Shown in pieces: positions 26,412 through 34,044 of a DNA stretch of 64,000 nucleotides. Made by a program: the position numbers and the translations under genes. Origin of the DNA: Catalinimonas alkaloidigena (GTDB taxonomy: Bacteria > Bacteroidota > Bacteroidia > Cytophagales > Flexibacteraceae); assembly GCF_900100765.1 (NCBI RefSeq), contig NZ_FNFO01000001.1, positions 682,001-746,000 of the forward strand. Reading direction: 5' to 3'. The first letter of the stretch is position 1. Each line of letters begins with the position of its first letter. The notes beneath the pieces were generated by a model. The model saw only the letters and a list, made by a program, of their open reading frames with translations. It had not been told where the DNA came from and did not search any database.

Positions 26412-27203
26412 CTACCGATCCAGCGGAACCTCTTCTTCACGGAAGGTGTGGCGGGAGTCGGGGAGGTGGGGTGTCTCGTGCAGGGCCACGTGGTCGGCCG
26501 ATTTTTTTCGCAGGCGCATGTTGAGCAGCTCTACGCCCAGCGCAAAGGCCATCGCCACGTAGACGTAACTCTTCTCTACTTCTACGGCGAAGGCTTCCAG
26601 CGTCAGCAGAAAGCCGATCATGATCAGGAACGAAAGCGCCAGCATCTTCACGGTGGGGTGGCGGTCGACAAACGCGCTGACTGCGCCCGCGCACCCGATC
26701 ATGATGCCGATCGACAGGACAATGGCCGCGATCATGATTTCGACGTGCTGCGCCAGTCCGACCGCCGTCAGAATGGAGTCGAATGAAAAGACGAGGTCGA
26801 TCAGCATGATTTGCACGATGGCCATGCCCAGGCTTCGCACCTTGCGCGTGACGTCATAGCTTTCGTCAGCGCCTTCCAGCTTGCCGTGGATTTCGGAGAC
26901 GCTCTTGGCGATCAGAAACAGGCCACCCGCCAGCAGAATCAGGTCGCGCCCGCTGAAGCCGTGCCCGAACAGGGTGAATAAGTCGGTCCGCAGCCGCGTA
27001 AGCCACGCAATGCTGAGCAGCAGGGCGATGCGGCTGAACATGGCACCGAGCAGACCCAGCGTCCGGGCGCGTTTCTGTTGCGACCGCTGTAGTTTTCCGG
27101 CCAGAATCGAGATGAAGATGATGTTGTCGATGCCCAGCACGATCTCCAGCAGCGTCAGGGTCAGCAGGCTAAGCAGGGCGTCTGTGGTGAAGAGGTGGCT
27201 CAT
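26412..27203 (-). CDS. TerC family integral membrane protein
   Basis: A 263-residue, seven- to nine-segment membrane protein. Start ATG at 27203, giving MSHLFTTDALLSLLTLTLLE; a longer frame from 27305 overlaps the upstream MFS gene and looks spurious. TerC features: acidic residues in the first segment (Glu20 in TLLEIVLGIDNIIF, Asp26, Asn27), the SLTL/ILLAGGLFLIAKSVSEIH segment and the DLVFSFDSILTAVG motif. TerC proteins are linked to metal (Mn/Te) homeostasis and membrane protein metalation. It is 52 bases behind the ExuT-like gene on the same strand. Confidence 0.9.
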   Translation of the reverse strand: MSHLFTTDALLSLLTLTLLEIVLGIDNIIFISILAGKLQRSQQKRARTLGLLGAMFSRIALLLSIAWLTRLRTDLFTLFGHGFSGRDLILLAGGLFLIAKSVSEIHGKLEGADESYDVTRKVRSLGMAIVQIMLIDLVFSFDSILTAVGLAQHVEIMIAAIVLSIGIMIGCAGAVSAFVDRHPTVKMLALSFLIMIGFLLTLEAFAVEVEKSYVYVAMAFALGVELLNMRLRKKSADHVALHETPHLPDSRHTFREEEVPLDR

Positions 27204-27255
27204 GGCACAAAGGGGAGAAGGTGAAAAAGAGCGTGTCGCTGCGCCGTGAGGCAGT

Positions 27256-28551
27256 TCAAGGGTTGAAGGGGAGTGGGCGCGGCTGCGGGGGCACGGTCGG
27301 CACACAAAGTTGGATCAGCGCCAGCCCGATCAGGTAAGCCAGCGAGGCCGCCCCGAACAGCCAGAAGTAACTGCCCGTCGTTTCCAGAATCCACCCGGCT
27401 GCCGTCGCCACGCCCATGCCCCCGATGGCCCCCGCCATGCCGCCCATCCCCACAACCGAGCCGACCGCCGGGCGCGGGAACAAATCGGTCGTGAGCGTGA
27501 ACAGGTTCGCCGACCAGGCCTGATGGGCCGCCGTCGCCAAGGAGATCAGGGCCACGGCCGTCCAGAGATCGTCGGTGCGCGCCACCAGCCCGATGGGCAA
27601 CACCGCCAGGGCACACAGCAGCAGCGTCAGCTTGCGGGCGGCGTTGACCGACCAGCCCCGGTGCAGCAGAAACGACGAAAACCAGCCGCCCGCGATGCTG
27701 CCCAGGTCAGAGACCACATAGATCACCACCAGCGGCCAGCCGATCTGGTCGAGCGTGAGGCCGTGGGTTTCGAACAGAAATTTGGGAAGCCAGTAGAGGT
27801 AAAACCACCAGACCGGATCGGTCAGGAACTTCGCCAGCGCAAAGGCCCAGGCCCGGCGTTCGCCCGCCAGCTGCCGCCACGAAACGCGCACGGCCGGGTC
27901 GGGCGGGTCCTGACGGATGTAAGCCAGCTCGGGGGAGGTCAGGCGCGGGTGATCGGCCGGCGGACGGTAGCTCTGCCACCAGAAGCCCAGCCACAGCAGA
28001 CCCAGCGCACCTGTCAGCAGAAACGCCCACGGCCAGCCCCACGTCAGGGCGATGTAGGGCACGGTGAGCGGCGCGACGATGGCCCCCACGTTGGCCCCGG
28101 CGTTGAAAATCCCCACCGCCAGCGCGCGCTCCCGCTTCGGAAACCACTCGGCCACCGTCTTCAGCGCGGCCGGAAAATTGCCCGCTTCGCCCAGTCCCAA
28201 CGCAAACCGCGCGAAGCTGAAGCCCAGCGCGTTACGGGCCAGCGCGTGCGCCATCGCCGCCAGGCTCCAGATGCCCACCGCCACCGCGTAGCCCAGGCGC
28301 GTGCCCAGCCGGTCCATCAGGGTGCCCATCCCCAGAAAGCCCAGCGCGTAGGCCGCCTGAAAGGCTGTCACGATGCGTCCGTAGTCCAGTTCCGACCAGC
28401 CTAGCGCTTCCTGCAACTGCGGGGCCAGCAGCCCGAGCACCTGCCGGTCGAGGTAGTTGATGGTCGTGGCGAAGAACAGCAGTGCACAGATGCGCCAGCG
28501 GTAGCGTCCGACCGGAATGCGTACGTCCGTAGAGGTCAGGAGGGGTTGCAT
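27256..28551 (-). CDS. MFS transporter, hexuronate (ExuT)-like
   Basis: A 431-residue protein with 12 predicted membrane segments and the phthalate-transporter-family pattern of ExuT: ATTINYLDRQVLGLLAPQLQ near the start, MGTLMDRLGTRLGYAVA (residues about 76-92) and GLGEAGNFPAALKTVAEWFP. Family role: H+-coupled uptake of glucuronate/galacturonate. Same strand as uxuA and the SDR, which supports glucuronate uptake. Six bases separate it from the amino acid permease gene upstream. Substrate is inferred from family and context. Confidence 0.86.
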   Translation of the reverse strand: MQPLLTSTDVRIPVGRYRWRICALLFFATTINYLDRQVLGLLAPQLQEALGWSELDYGRIVTAFQAAYALGFLGMGTLMDRLGTRLGYAVAVGIWSLAAMAHALARNALGFSFARFALGLGEAGNFPAALKTVAEWFPKRERALAVGIFNAGANVGAIVAPLTVPYIALTWGWPWAFLLTGALGLLWLGFWWQSYRPPADHPRLTSPELAYIRQDPPDPAVRVSWRQLAGERRAWAFALAKFLTDPVWWFYLYWLPKFLFETHGLTLDQIGWPLVVIYVVSDLGSIAGGWFSSFLLHRGWSVNAARKLTLLLCALAVLPIGLVARTDDLWTAVALISLATAAHQAWSANLFTLTTDLFPRPAVGSVVGMGGMAGAIGGMGVATAAGWILETTGSYFWLFGAASLAYLIGLALIQLCVPTVPPQPRPLPFNP

Positions 28552-28557
28552 CGTCGC

Positions 28558-30117
28558 TTACGAAACCGTGGTGAGGGGCGGGGGCGGCGCCGTGGACTTT
28601 TGCAGAACACTGCGGTGTCGGCCGTAGAAGAAGTACACCACCAACCCGAGCAGCAGCCAGGCGGCCAGCCGGGCCCAGTTTTCCCACGCCAGGCTCAGCA
28701 TCATGCCCAGGTTGAAAACGATGCCCAGCGTAGCGACCACCGGCAGCGCGCGCACCCGGAACGGCCGGTGGAGGTGAGGTTCCTTCAGGCGCATCCGCCA
28801 GACTGCCACGCACACCATCACGAACGCCAGCAACGTGCCGATGTTGACCAGCTTGGCGATCAACTCGATCGGCGTGAGTGCCGCCACGATGGCCGTCAGC
28901 AGACCCGTCAGGAGCGTGCCCCGGTAGGGTGTGATGAACCGGGGATGCAGCACGCCGAAAATGCGTTGGGGCATCAACCCGTCTTTTGCCATTGCGTACA
29001 GCACCCGCGACTGCGCCAGCAGCGTCACCAGCAGGACGGACGTCAGGCCCGCCACGGCCGCAATCGAAATGATCCAGACCGCCCAGGCCAGTCCCCGCCG
29101 GGCAAAGGCGTCGGCGATGGGAGCCGTAATGTCCAGTTCGGTGTAAGGCACCATGCCGGTCAGCACCAGCGACACGCCGATGTAGAGCACCGTGCAGATG
29201 CAGAGCGACGCCAGAATGCCGAAGGGGACGTCCTGTCGGGGACGGCGCGCTTCGCCGGCCTGCGTGGAAACGGCATCGAACCCGATGTAGGCAAAAAATA
29301 CGTAGGCCGCTCCCGCCACAATGCCGCCCCAGCCGAAGGCCTCTTCGCCGTGGTCGTTGGAATGGGGCGTCGGAATGAAGGGCGACCAGTTGGCCGGGTC
29401 GACAAACTTGGCACCCGCGATGATCACAAACAGCACCACCGCCAGCTTCACCACCACCATCACCAGGTTGGTGCCGGCCGCCTCGCGGATGCCGCGCACC
29501 AGGACCGCCGTAATCACCCCGATGATCAGAAACGCCGGTAGATTGAACGCCAGCCGAAGACCCGCTACCGAAGGCAGGGTCAGGTCCGAATAACGTTGTG
29601 CCAGTTGGTCCAGCGTGCCCTGGCCTGTGGCCTGCGTCAGCAGCGCCTGCGCCGTGTGCGGGTCGTGCATGAGCCAGAGGGGCAAGTGGACGTGGAACAG
29701 GGCCAGCAGTTTGGCGAGGTACCCCGACCACCCCACCGCCACCGTAGAAGCGCCCATGGCGTATTCCAGCAGCAGGTCCCACCCGATGATCCAGGCAAAT
29801 AACTCGCCGACCGTGGCGTAGGCGTACGCATAGGCCGAGCCCTCGACGGGCAGCAGCGAAGCCATCTCGGCATAACAGAGCCCGGCGGCTGCACACCCCA
29901 GCCCCGCGACGACGAACGACAGGGCCAGGGCAGGCCCGGCGTATTCGCGCGCCGCGAGGCCGGTCATCACGAAGATGCCCGCCCCGATAATATGACCAAT
30001 GCCGAGCGACGTCAGCGACCATTTGCCCAGGATACGGCGCAGGCCTCCGCGTTGCTGATCGGCTTCAAAGTGGGCCACGGGTTTACGGGCCATCCAGCGT
30101 TCAGATGTGTGCATCAT
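28558..30117 (-). CDS. APC-family amino acid permease (cationic type)
   Basis: A 519-residue permease. The N-terminal cytoplasmic part (HFEADQQRGGLRRILGKW) leads into the first APC segment SLGIGHIIGAGIFVMTG with the unwound GxG motif; further family markers are YAEMASLLPVEGSAYAYAYATVGE and FFAYIGFDAVSTQAGEARRPRQDVPFGI. About 13-14 membrane segments. The pattern matches YfnA/CAT-type bacterial amino acid permeases. ATG ATG at 30117 allows two starts. It is 51 bases behind a small membrane protein gene and 6 bases ahead of the ExuT-like gene, so they may be cotranscribed. Actual substrate unknown. Confidence 0.9.
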   Translation of the reverse strand: MMHTSERWMARKPVAHFEADQQRGGLRRILGKWSLTSLGIGHIIGAGIFVMTGLAAREYAGPALALSFVVAGLGCAAAGLCYAEMASLLPVEGSAYAYAYATVGELFAWIIGWDLLLEYAMGASTVAVGWSGYLAKLLALFHVHLPLWLMHDPHTAQALLTQATGQGTLDQLAQRYSDLTLPSVAGLRLAFNLPAFLIIGVITAVLVRGIREAAGTNLVMVVVKLAVVLFVIIAGAKFVDPANWSPFIPTPHSNDHGEEAFGWGGIVAGAAYVFFAYIGFDAVSTQAGEARRPRQDVPFGILASLCICTVLYIGVSLVLTGMVPYTELDITAPIADAFARRGLAWAVWIISIAAVAGLTSVLLVTLLAQSRVLYAMAKDGLMPQRIFGVLHPRFITPYRGTLLTGLLTAIVAALTPIELIAKLVNIGTLLAFVMVCVAVWRMRLKEPHLHRPFRVRALPVVATLGIVFNLGMMLSLAWENWARLAAWLLLGLVVYFFYGRHRSVLQKSTAPPPPLTTVS

Positions 30118-30168
30118 CGAGCAAGCAAGTAGACGATCAAAAGGGTTTAAAGTGCCATGAAAGTCAAA

Positions 30169-30384
30169 TCAGGGGCGTTTCTTGCCGAAGCTTTGCTGAG
30201 AACAGCCCAGGAAGAAAAGCGACAACGCCAGCGAAAACACGCCTGCGTTCAGCTGCTGCCAGCGATCCATGCCCAGCGACGGGCTGTTGACCACCAGCAG
30301 CAGAATGGTCAGCACCAGCAGCACCAGGGCCATCAGCAGATACCGCAGGCGTTGCGTGTGGCGGCGGAAAGAAGTCGGAGTCAT
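30169..30384 (-). CDS. Small two-segment membrane protein (paralogue B)
   Basis: A 71-residue protein with an Arg-rich start (RRHTQRLRY) and two hydrophobic segments (about 16-34 and 45-60) joined by NSPSLGMDRWQQ. It aligns along its length with the product of 30409-30630: shared Arg-rich start, YL.....L.LTL, P.LGMD..Q....GV. The two are tandem paralogues 24 bases apart. No family recognised. Probably inner membrane. Confidence 0.65.
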   Translation of the reverse strand: MTPTSFRRHTQRLRYLLMALVLLVLTILLLVVNSPSLGMDRWQQLNAGVFSLALSLFFLGCSQQSFGKKRP

Positions 30385-30408
30385 CGTATATAGGGCAGAC
30401 GCCCCCGG

Positions 30409-30630
30409 TTAGTGTGATTCTTCGTCCGTAGTGGGCGTATGCTGGTACCGGATAAAAAATACCAGGGCCATAAACATGAAGACCACACCGACGATGATGC
30501 GCTGCCCGTGGTCCATGCCCAGCAGCGGAATGCTGGCTACAAACAGAAAGAGGGTCAGCATCAGCGATAGCACGATCAGCATCAGGTACAACAGGCGACG
30601 CGGATTGCGCCGGGAAGGAACAGAGTTCAT
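30409..30630 (-). CDS. Small two-segment membrane protein (paralogue A)
   Basis: A 73-residue protein from ATG at 30630; a longer frame from 30672 runs into the DedA gene. Arg-rich N-terminus (RRNPRRLLY), segments at about 14-33 and 43-61, linker ASIPLLGMDHGQR, and a polar C-terminus ending in acidic residues and His. Tandem paralogue of the 30169-30384 product. It begins 7 bases after the DedA stop, so it is likely cotranslated with DedA. Confidence 0.65.
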   Translation of the reverse strand: MNSVPSRRNPRRLLYLMLIVLSLMLTLFLFVASIPLLGMDHGQRIIVGVVFMFMALVFFIRYQHTPTTDEESH

Positions 30631-30637
30631 ACGAAGG

Positions 30638-31279
30638 TTAGGAAATGGGTTTAACAAAAGAAGGTTTGGCAAGGCGGAGCCAGACCGGAAGGGTGGTGAC
30701 CACGATCAGGCCGATCACGATCCACTCCAGGTACTGCCCCACGGCGGGAAAGGCCCGCCCCAGAAAATAACCGACCGACACCAGCGAGCCCGTCCAGAGG
30801 AGCGCGCCGGCCACGTTGAGCAGGAAAAACTGCCCCAGGGGCAAGCGAACCATGCCCGCCAGCACCGGCACCCCCGTCCGGATCACCGGCAGGAAACGCC
30901 CCGCAACCAGCGCCCAGTGGCGACGCTTTTCGTAAAACTGAAGCGTAGCGTCCAGGTGCTTGGGGCGGAACCAGCGGCTCGCTGACCGCTTCCGTAACGA
31001 CGGCCCCGCCTTATAGCCTACCCAGTAGCCGCAGGCGTAACCGGCAATCGCCGCGGCATTCAGGCAGAGTAGGAGTTCAGGCAGGGTGGTCGTTAGGAAC
31101 GGAGAACCGCACAGCAGGCCCGCCGTAAACAGCAGCGAATCGCCCGGCAGGAAAAAGCCGGCCAGTAGGCCCGTTTCGGCAAACACAATCAGCATCAGCA
31201 GCGTGAGGCCCCCGAATTCGATCAGGGCCGCCGGTGCAAGCACCTCGCGTAACAAAGTCAACAGATCCTGAAACAGCAT
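30638..31279 (-). CDS. DedA family membrane protein
   Basis: A 213-residue protein from ATG at 31279 (MLFQDLLTLL). DedA/VTT-domain marks: FAETGLLAGFFLPGDSLLFTAGLL with conserved Glu and Asp, GYWVGYKAGPSLRK, and VAGRFLPVIRTGVPVLAGM with the conserved Arg pair. DedA proteins act in phospholipid (undecaprenyl phosphate or PE) translocation in the inner membrane and affect drug and pH tolerance. First gene of a run with the two small paralogues and perhaps the permease. Confidence 0.92.
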   Translation of the reverse strand: MLFQDLLTLLREVLAPAALIEFGGLTLLMLIVFAETGLLAGFFLPGDSLLFTAGLLCGSPFLTTTLPELLLCLNAAAIAGYACGYWVGYKAGPSLRKRSASRWFRPKHLDATLQFYEKRRHWALVAGRFLPVIRTGVPVLAGMVRLPLGQFFLLNVAGALLWTGSLVSVGYFLGRAFPAVGQYLEWIVIGLIVVTTLPVWLRLAKPSFVKPIS

Positions 31280-31448
31280 GGGACAAGGGCGTGAACAGAA
31301 CCCCCGCAATGGTGCATCGCGGGGGCACTCAGGTGGTGTAGAGGTTAGAAAAAGGGCCGGGGGCGGCAGCGCCGCTTACGCCCCGAACTACGCGGGCAGG
31401 CGAAGGCTAATCCTCCGTGCTCACCCACGTAAAAGGGACCTTACGGCC

Positions 31449-31685
31449 TCATTGCCAGCGGTGGCGCATCATCCAGGCGACCCGCCAGGCGGCAAATCCC
31501 AGAATCAGCAAACCAATGGTATCGCGCTCGAGCATCGGCATTCGGAAGAAAGGCTGCGCTGCCAGAACCAGCAGGCCGATCGAAAGGTAAATGGCGATGA
31601 TCCAGCCGAATAAAAGACGAGCGGGTAAAGTGTTATGAGGCGTCATTTTCGATGACTCCTTGACAGAAGAATGCCACGTTTTCAT
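31449..31685 (-). CDS. Small membrane protein
   Basis: A 78-residue protein (or 65 residues from the in-frame ATG at 31646). Two hydrophobic segments (about 24-43 and 57-72) separated by QPFFRMPMLERDT, with a basic C-terminal tail (WMMRHRWQ). The layout is like the two small paralogues downstream, but the identity is too weak to call it a third copy. Function unknown. Confidence 0.55.
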   Translation of the reverse strand: MKTWHSSVKESSKMTPHNTLPARLLFGWIIAIYLSIGLLVLAAQPFFRMPMLERDTIGLLILGFAAWRVAWMMRHRWQ

Positions 31686-31824
31686 GGTGCAACGAAAAAA
31701 AAAGGGAAACTACGTTGCGCAGCAGAGGCGAACCTCTACTCAGCAGGAAACGGCGATCCAGGCTCCTGACACAGGGGCAATCCCGGGCGCAAACAAGGGA
31801 AAAGGATAGACCGCTCCCGTCAGG

Positions 31825-32193
31825 CTACGGGGCGTTCGTGAAGGTAAGTTCCAGCAGCGGTGTGGCGACGGGGCGCAGCAGCAACGCGCGGCAAAAAGGA
31901 ATTTCGGCCTGTACGGGACGGAAGGCCAGGCAGTAGAATGAAAAGAGACGGAAGAAGGCTTTGCGAACCTCCACTTCGGGGGCTTGCTCTTGCGAGACCA
32001 CCGGCACATCGGGCAGCGTGCCGACCACGGCCGCACGCGAGGCAATCTGGACTTGAGCCTCGTCTTGGTACGCGACGTCGGAAGTGGGGGAAGGGGTAGT
32101 GGCGAAGGAGAGGCGGTAGGTACACAGCGAGGCCAGGATCAACAACAATCCCATCACTCCCCAAACCCAACCGGTGCGTACAGTAGAACGCAT
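31825..32193 (-). CDS. Hypothetical protein with N-terminal membrane anchor
   Basis: A 122-residue protein from ATG at 32193, which suits a signal-anchor start (MRSTVRTGWVWGVMGLLLILASLC); a frame from 32271 adds 26 residues across the divergent promoter region. After the anchor comes a polar, Thr/Ser/Pro-rich and acidic stretch (about 30-70), then a Phe/Tyr-rich part (VRKAFFRLFSFYCLAF) and a hydrophobic end. No family recognised. It is divergent from the Na+/Ca2+ exchanger gene. Confidence 0.6.
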   Translation of the reverse strand: MRSTVRTGWVWGVMGLLLILASLCTYRLSFATTPSPTSDVAYQDEAQVQIASRAAVVGTLPDVPVVSQEQAPEVEVRKAFFRLFSFYCLAFRPVQAEIPFCRALLLRPVATPLLELTFTNAP

Positions 32194-32212
32194 ACTCTCC
32201 TGATTTTCTGAA

Positions 32213-32244
32213 GCAATGTACGTAAAAAAATCCGTGTGATTCAA
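32213..32244 (-). promoter_or_regulatory. Possible promoter for the anchored hypothetical protein
   Basis: On the minus strand TTG (32242-32244) is followed after 21 bases by TACATTGC (32213-32220), close to the Bacteroidota TTG-N19-21-TAnnTTTG pattern. It is 20 bases ahead of the ATG at 32193. Near-match by eye only. Confidence 0.3.
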
Positions 32245-32259
32245 GCGTATGGCGAAATA

Positions 32260-32275
32260 TTTTTTGCGCAAAAAA
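32260..32275. promoter_or_regulatory. 16-bp perfect palindrome between divergent genes
   Basis: TTTTTTGCGCAAAAAA is self-complementary and sits between the divergent starts at 32193 and 32328. It could be a regulator site or a chance AT/GC pattern. Confidence 0.3.
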
Positions 32276-32327
32276 ATGTGGTCGGCCGTGCAAAGAAAGT
32301 CGCGTTTTTGTGCAGAACTTTCGGCTC

Positions 32328-33275
32328 ATGTGGACATACGTGCTTTTTGTTTTGGGCTTCGTACTGCTGATCGGCGGAGCCAATGCCCTGGTAGAAGGGG
32401 CGTCGGCCGTCGCGCGCCGCCTGATGCTTTCCGAGCTGGTCATCGGCCTCACCATCGTGGCGTTCGGTACCTCGCTGCCCGAGTTGGTGGTAAGCGTCGT
32501 GGCGGCTTCGCGTGGCGATACGGGCCTGGCCATCGGTAATGTGCTGGGGAGCAACATTTTCAACACCCTGATCATTCTGGGCATTGCGGCGCTGTTGCAA
32601 CCGCTGCACCTGTTGCGCAGCACGCGCCTGATCGAGATTCCGTTTAGCCTGCTGGCCGTGGCGGCCGTGGCGGCACTCTCGAACGATAAGTTGCTGGGAG
32701 GCGCGGCCCACGATGGCCTGACGCGGGGCGACGGGCTGGTGCTGCTGCTCTTTTTCCTGATTTTCATGGCCTACACTGCCAACCAGTCCGCTCAGGAAGC
32801 GCCGGCCGAAACCGAACTGGCGATGCCCAACCTCTGGCTGGCCGGCCTGCGCATCGGGCTGGGGCTGGTCGGGCTGGTGCTGGGCGGGCGCTGGATCGTC
32901 GACGGCGCGGTGGAGCTGGCGACCCTCATGGGCATCAGCGAAACCGTAATCGGCCTGACCGTGGTGGCGGCTGGCACGTCGCTGCCCGAACTGGCTACCT
33001 CGGCCGTGGCGGCGCGGCGCGGCTACGCCGATCTGGCCGTCGGCAACGTGGTCGGGTCCAACCTCTTCAACATCTTCTTTATCCTGGGCGTGGGCGCTTC
33101 GCTCCATCCGCTTCCTTTCCAGTCGGGCAGTAACGTCGACCTGGGCGTGATTTTCCTGTCGGGCCTGCTGCTGTTGGGCATGGGGGCCTGGGGACGCATC
33201 AGCCGCGGGGCGGGTCTTGTTCTGCTGCTGCTCTACGGCGGTTACCTGGCTTACCTCCTGCTCCATCTGGTGTAA
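32328..33275 (+). CDS. Na+/Ca2+ exchanger family protein (YrbG-like)
   Basis: A 315-residue membrane protein from ATG at 32328; the upstream GTG at 32310 is less likely. It has the two inverted CaCA repeats, each with the ion-binding alpha motif: GTSLPELVVSVVAASRGDTGLAIGN (about residues 45-70) with GSNIFN after it, and GTSLPELATSAVAARRGYADLAVGN (about 212-236) with GSNLFN. Ten or so membrane segments. Family role: antiport of Ca2+ for Na+ or H+ across the inner membrane. Single gene, divergent from a small hypothetical gene. Confidence 0.93.
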   Translation: MWTYVLFVLGFVLLIGGANALVEGASAVARRLMLSELVIGLTIVAFGTSLPELVVSVVAASRGDTGLAIGNVLGSNIFNTLIILGIAALLQPLHLLRSTRLIEIPFSLLAVAAVAALSNDKLLGGAAHDGLTRGDGLVLLLFFLIFMAYTANQSAQEAPAETELAMPNLWLAGLRIGLGLVGLVLGGRWIVDGAVELATLMGISETVIGLTVVAAGTSLPELATSAVAARRGYADLAVGNVVGSNLFNIFFILGVGASLHPLPFQSGSNVDLGVIFLSGLLLLGMGAWGRISRGAGLVLLLLYGGYLAYLLLHLV

Positions 33276-33412
33276 CGCCCTCCGGCACGCTACTTTTTGG
33301 AAGTCACCAACTTTTCGTCGGCAAAAGGCGTAAAGCAAGGCATATTGTTTCTTTTTCAGCTTCCGGAACCCGTTACCACAGGTCGGCAGAGACGCTACTG
33401 ACCCCAGAAGAC

Positions 33413-33474
33413 CCGGTCTTCACGCTCCACCGGAGAGGGACATCCTCCCCGCAAAGAAGCTGGTGAAATGCCAG
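33413..33474 (+). promoter_or_regulatory. Structured leader ahead of the molybdenum hydroxylase operon
   Basis: Two short hairpins can be drawn together in the 5' leader: CCGGT/ACCGG (33413-33417 with 33429-33433) and CTGG/CCAG (33460-33463 with 33471-33474). A third possible stem, GAGG/CCTC (33435-33438 with 33444-33447), sits between them. The leader could be a riboregulator, but I cannot match it to the Moco, cobalamin or other known riboswitch consensus. Confidence 0.3.
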
Positions 33475-33507
33475 ATCCAATCACCTAACCTTACTTTTTG
33501 CTGATCC

Positions 33508-34044
33508 ATGAGTCAAAAATTAGAAGACGAAGCCGTCGAACACCATCACGCTTCGCTCCCCTCCACCCGTACCGTGACCCTCCGGGTGAACGGTACCGAG
33601 AAGCAGCTCGAGCTGGCCCCCTGGGCCACGCTGCTCGATGCACTGCGCGAATACCTGGGCCTGACCGGGACTAAAAAAGGCTGCGACCACGGGCAATGCG
33701 GTGCCTGCACCGTGCTGGTCGATGGCAAACGCATCAACTCGTGCCTGACGCTGGCCGTGATGCGCGAAGGCGCAGAAATCACCACGATCGAAGGCCTGGC
33801 GAAAGGCGATGCGCTGCACCCCGTGCAACAGGCTTTTATCGAGCATGACGCGTTCCAGTGCGGTTATTGCACGCCGGGGCAGATCTGTTCGGTCGTCGGG
33901 ATGATGAACGAAGGCGAAGCCAAAACGCGCGACGACGTGCGCGACCTGATGAGCGGCAATCTCTGCCGTTGCGGCGCGTATACCAACATTCTGGCGGCCA
34001 TCGAAGAGGTGATGCCGGAACTGAAGGAAGGAGGGGAGGCATGA
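33508..34044 (+). CDS. Molybdenum hydroxylase, 2Fe-2S subunit (PaoA/YagT-like)
   Basis: A 178-residue iron-sulfur subunit. Plant-type [2Fe-2S] site Cys59, Cys64, Cys67 and Cys79 (GCDHGQCGAC, NSC), and second [2Fe-2S] site Cys118, Cys121, Cys153 and Cys155 (FQCGYC, LCRCG). No twin-arginine signal is present, unlike E. coli PaoA, so this enzyme is probably cytoplasmic. The stop overlaps the next start (ATGA at 34041), so the three subunits are translated together. It shuttles electrons from the Mo centre to FAD. Confidence 0.94.
   Translation: MSQKLEDEAVEHHHASLPSTRTVTLRVNGTEKQLELAPWATLLDALREYLGLTGTKKGCDHGQCGACTVLVDGKRINSCLTLAVMREGAEITTIEGLAKGDALHPVQQAFIEHDAFQCGYCTPGQICSVVGMMNEGEAKTRDDVRDLMSGNLCRCGAYTNILAAIEEVMPELKEGGEA

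Noticed and set aside
28232-30022. 596-codon minus-strand open frame
   Set aside because: Shifted frame of the permease and ExuT-like genes, Arg/Gly-rich with no motif.
33276-33507. Molybdenum cofactor or cobalamin riboswitch
   Set aside because: Short hairpins are present, but I could not fit the conserved core of either riboswitch.
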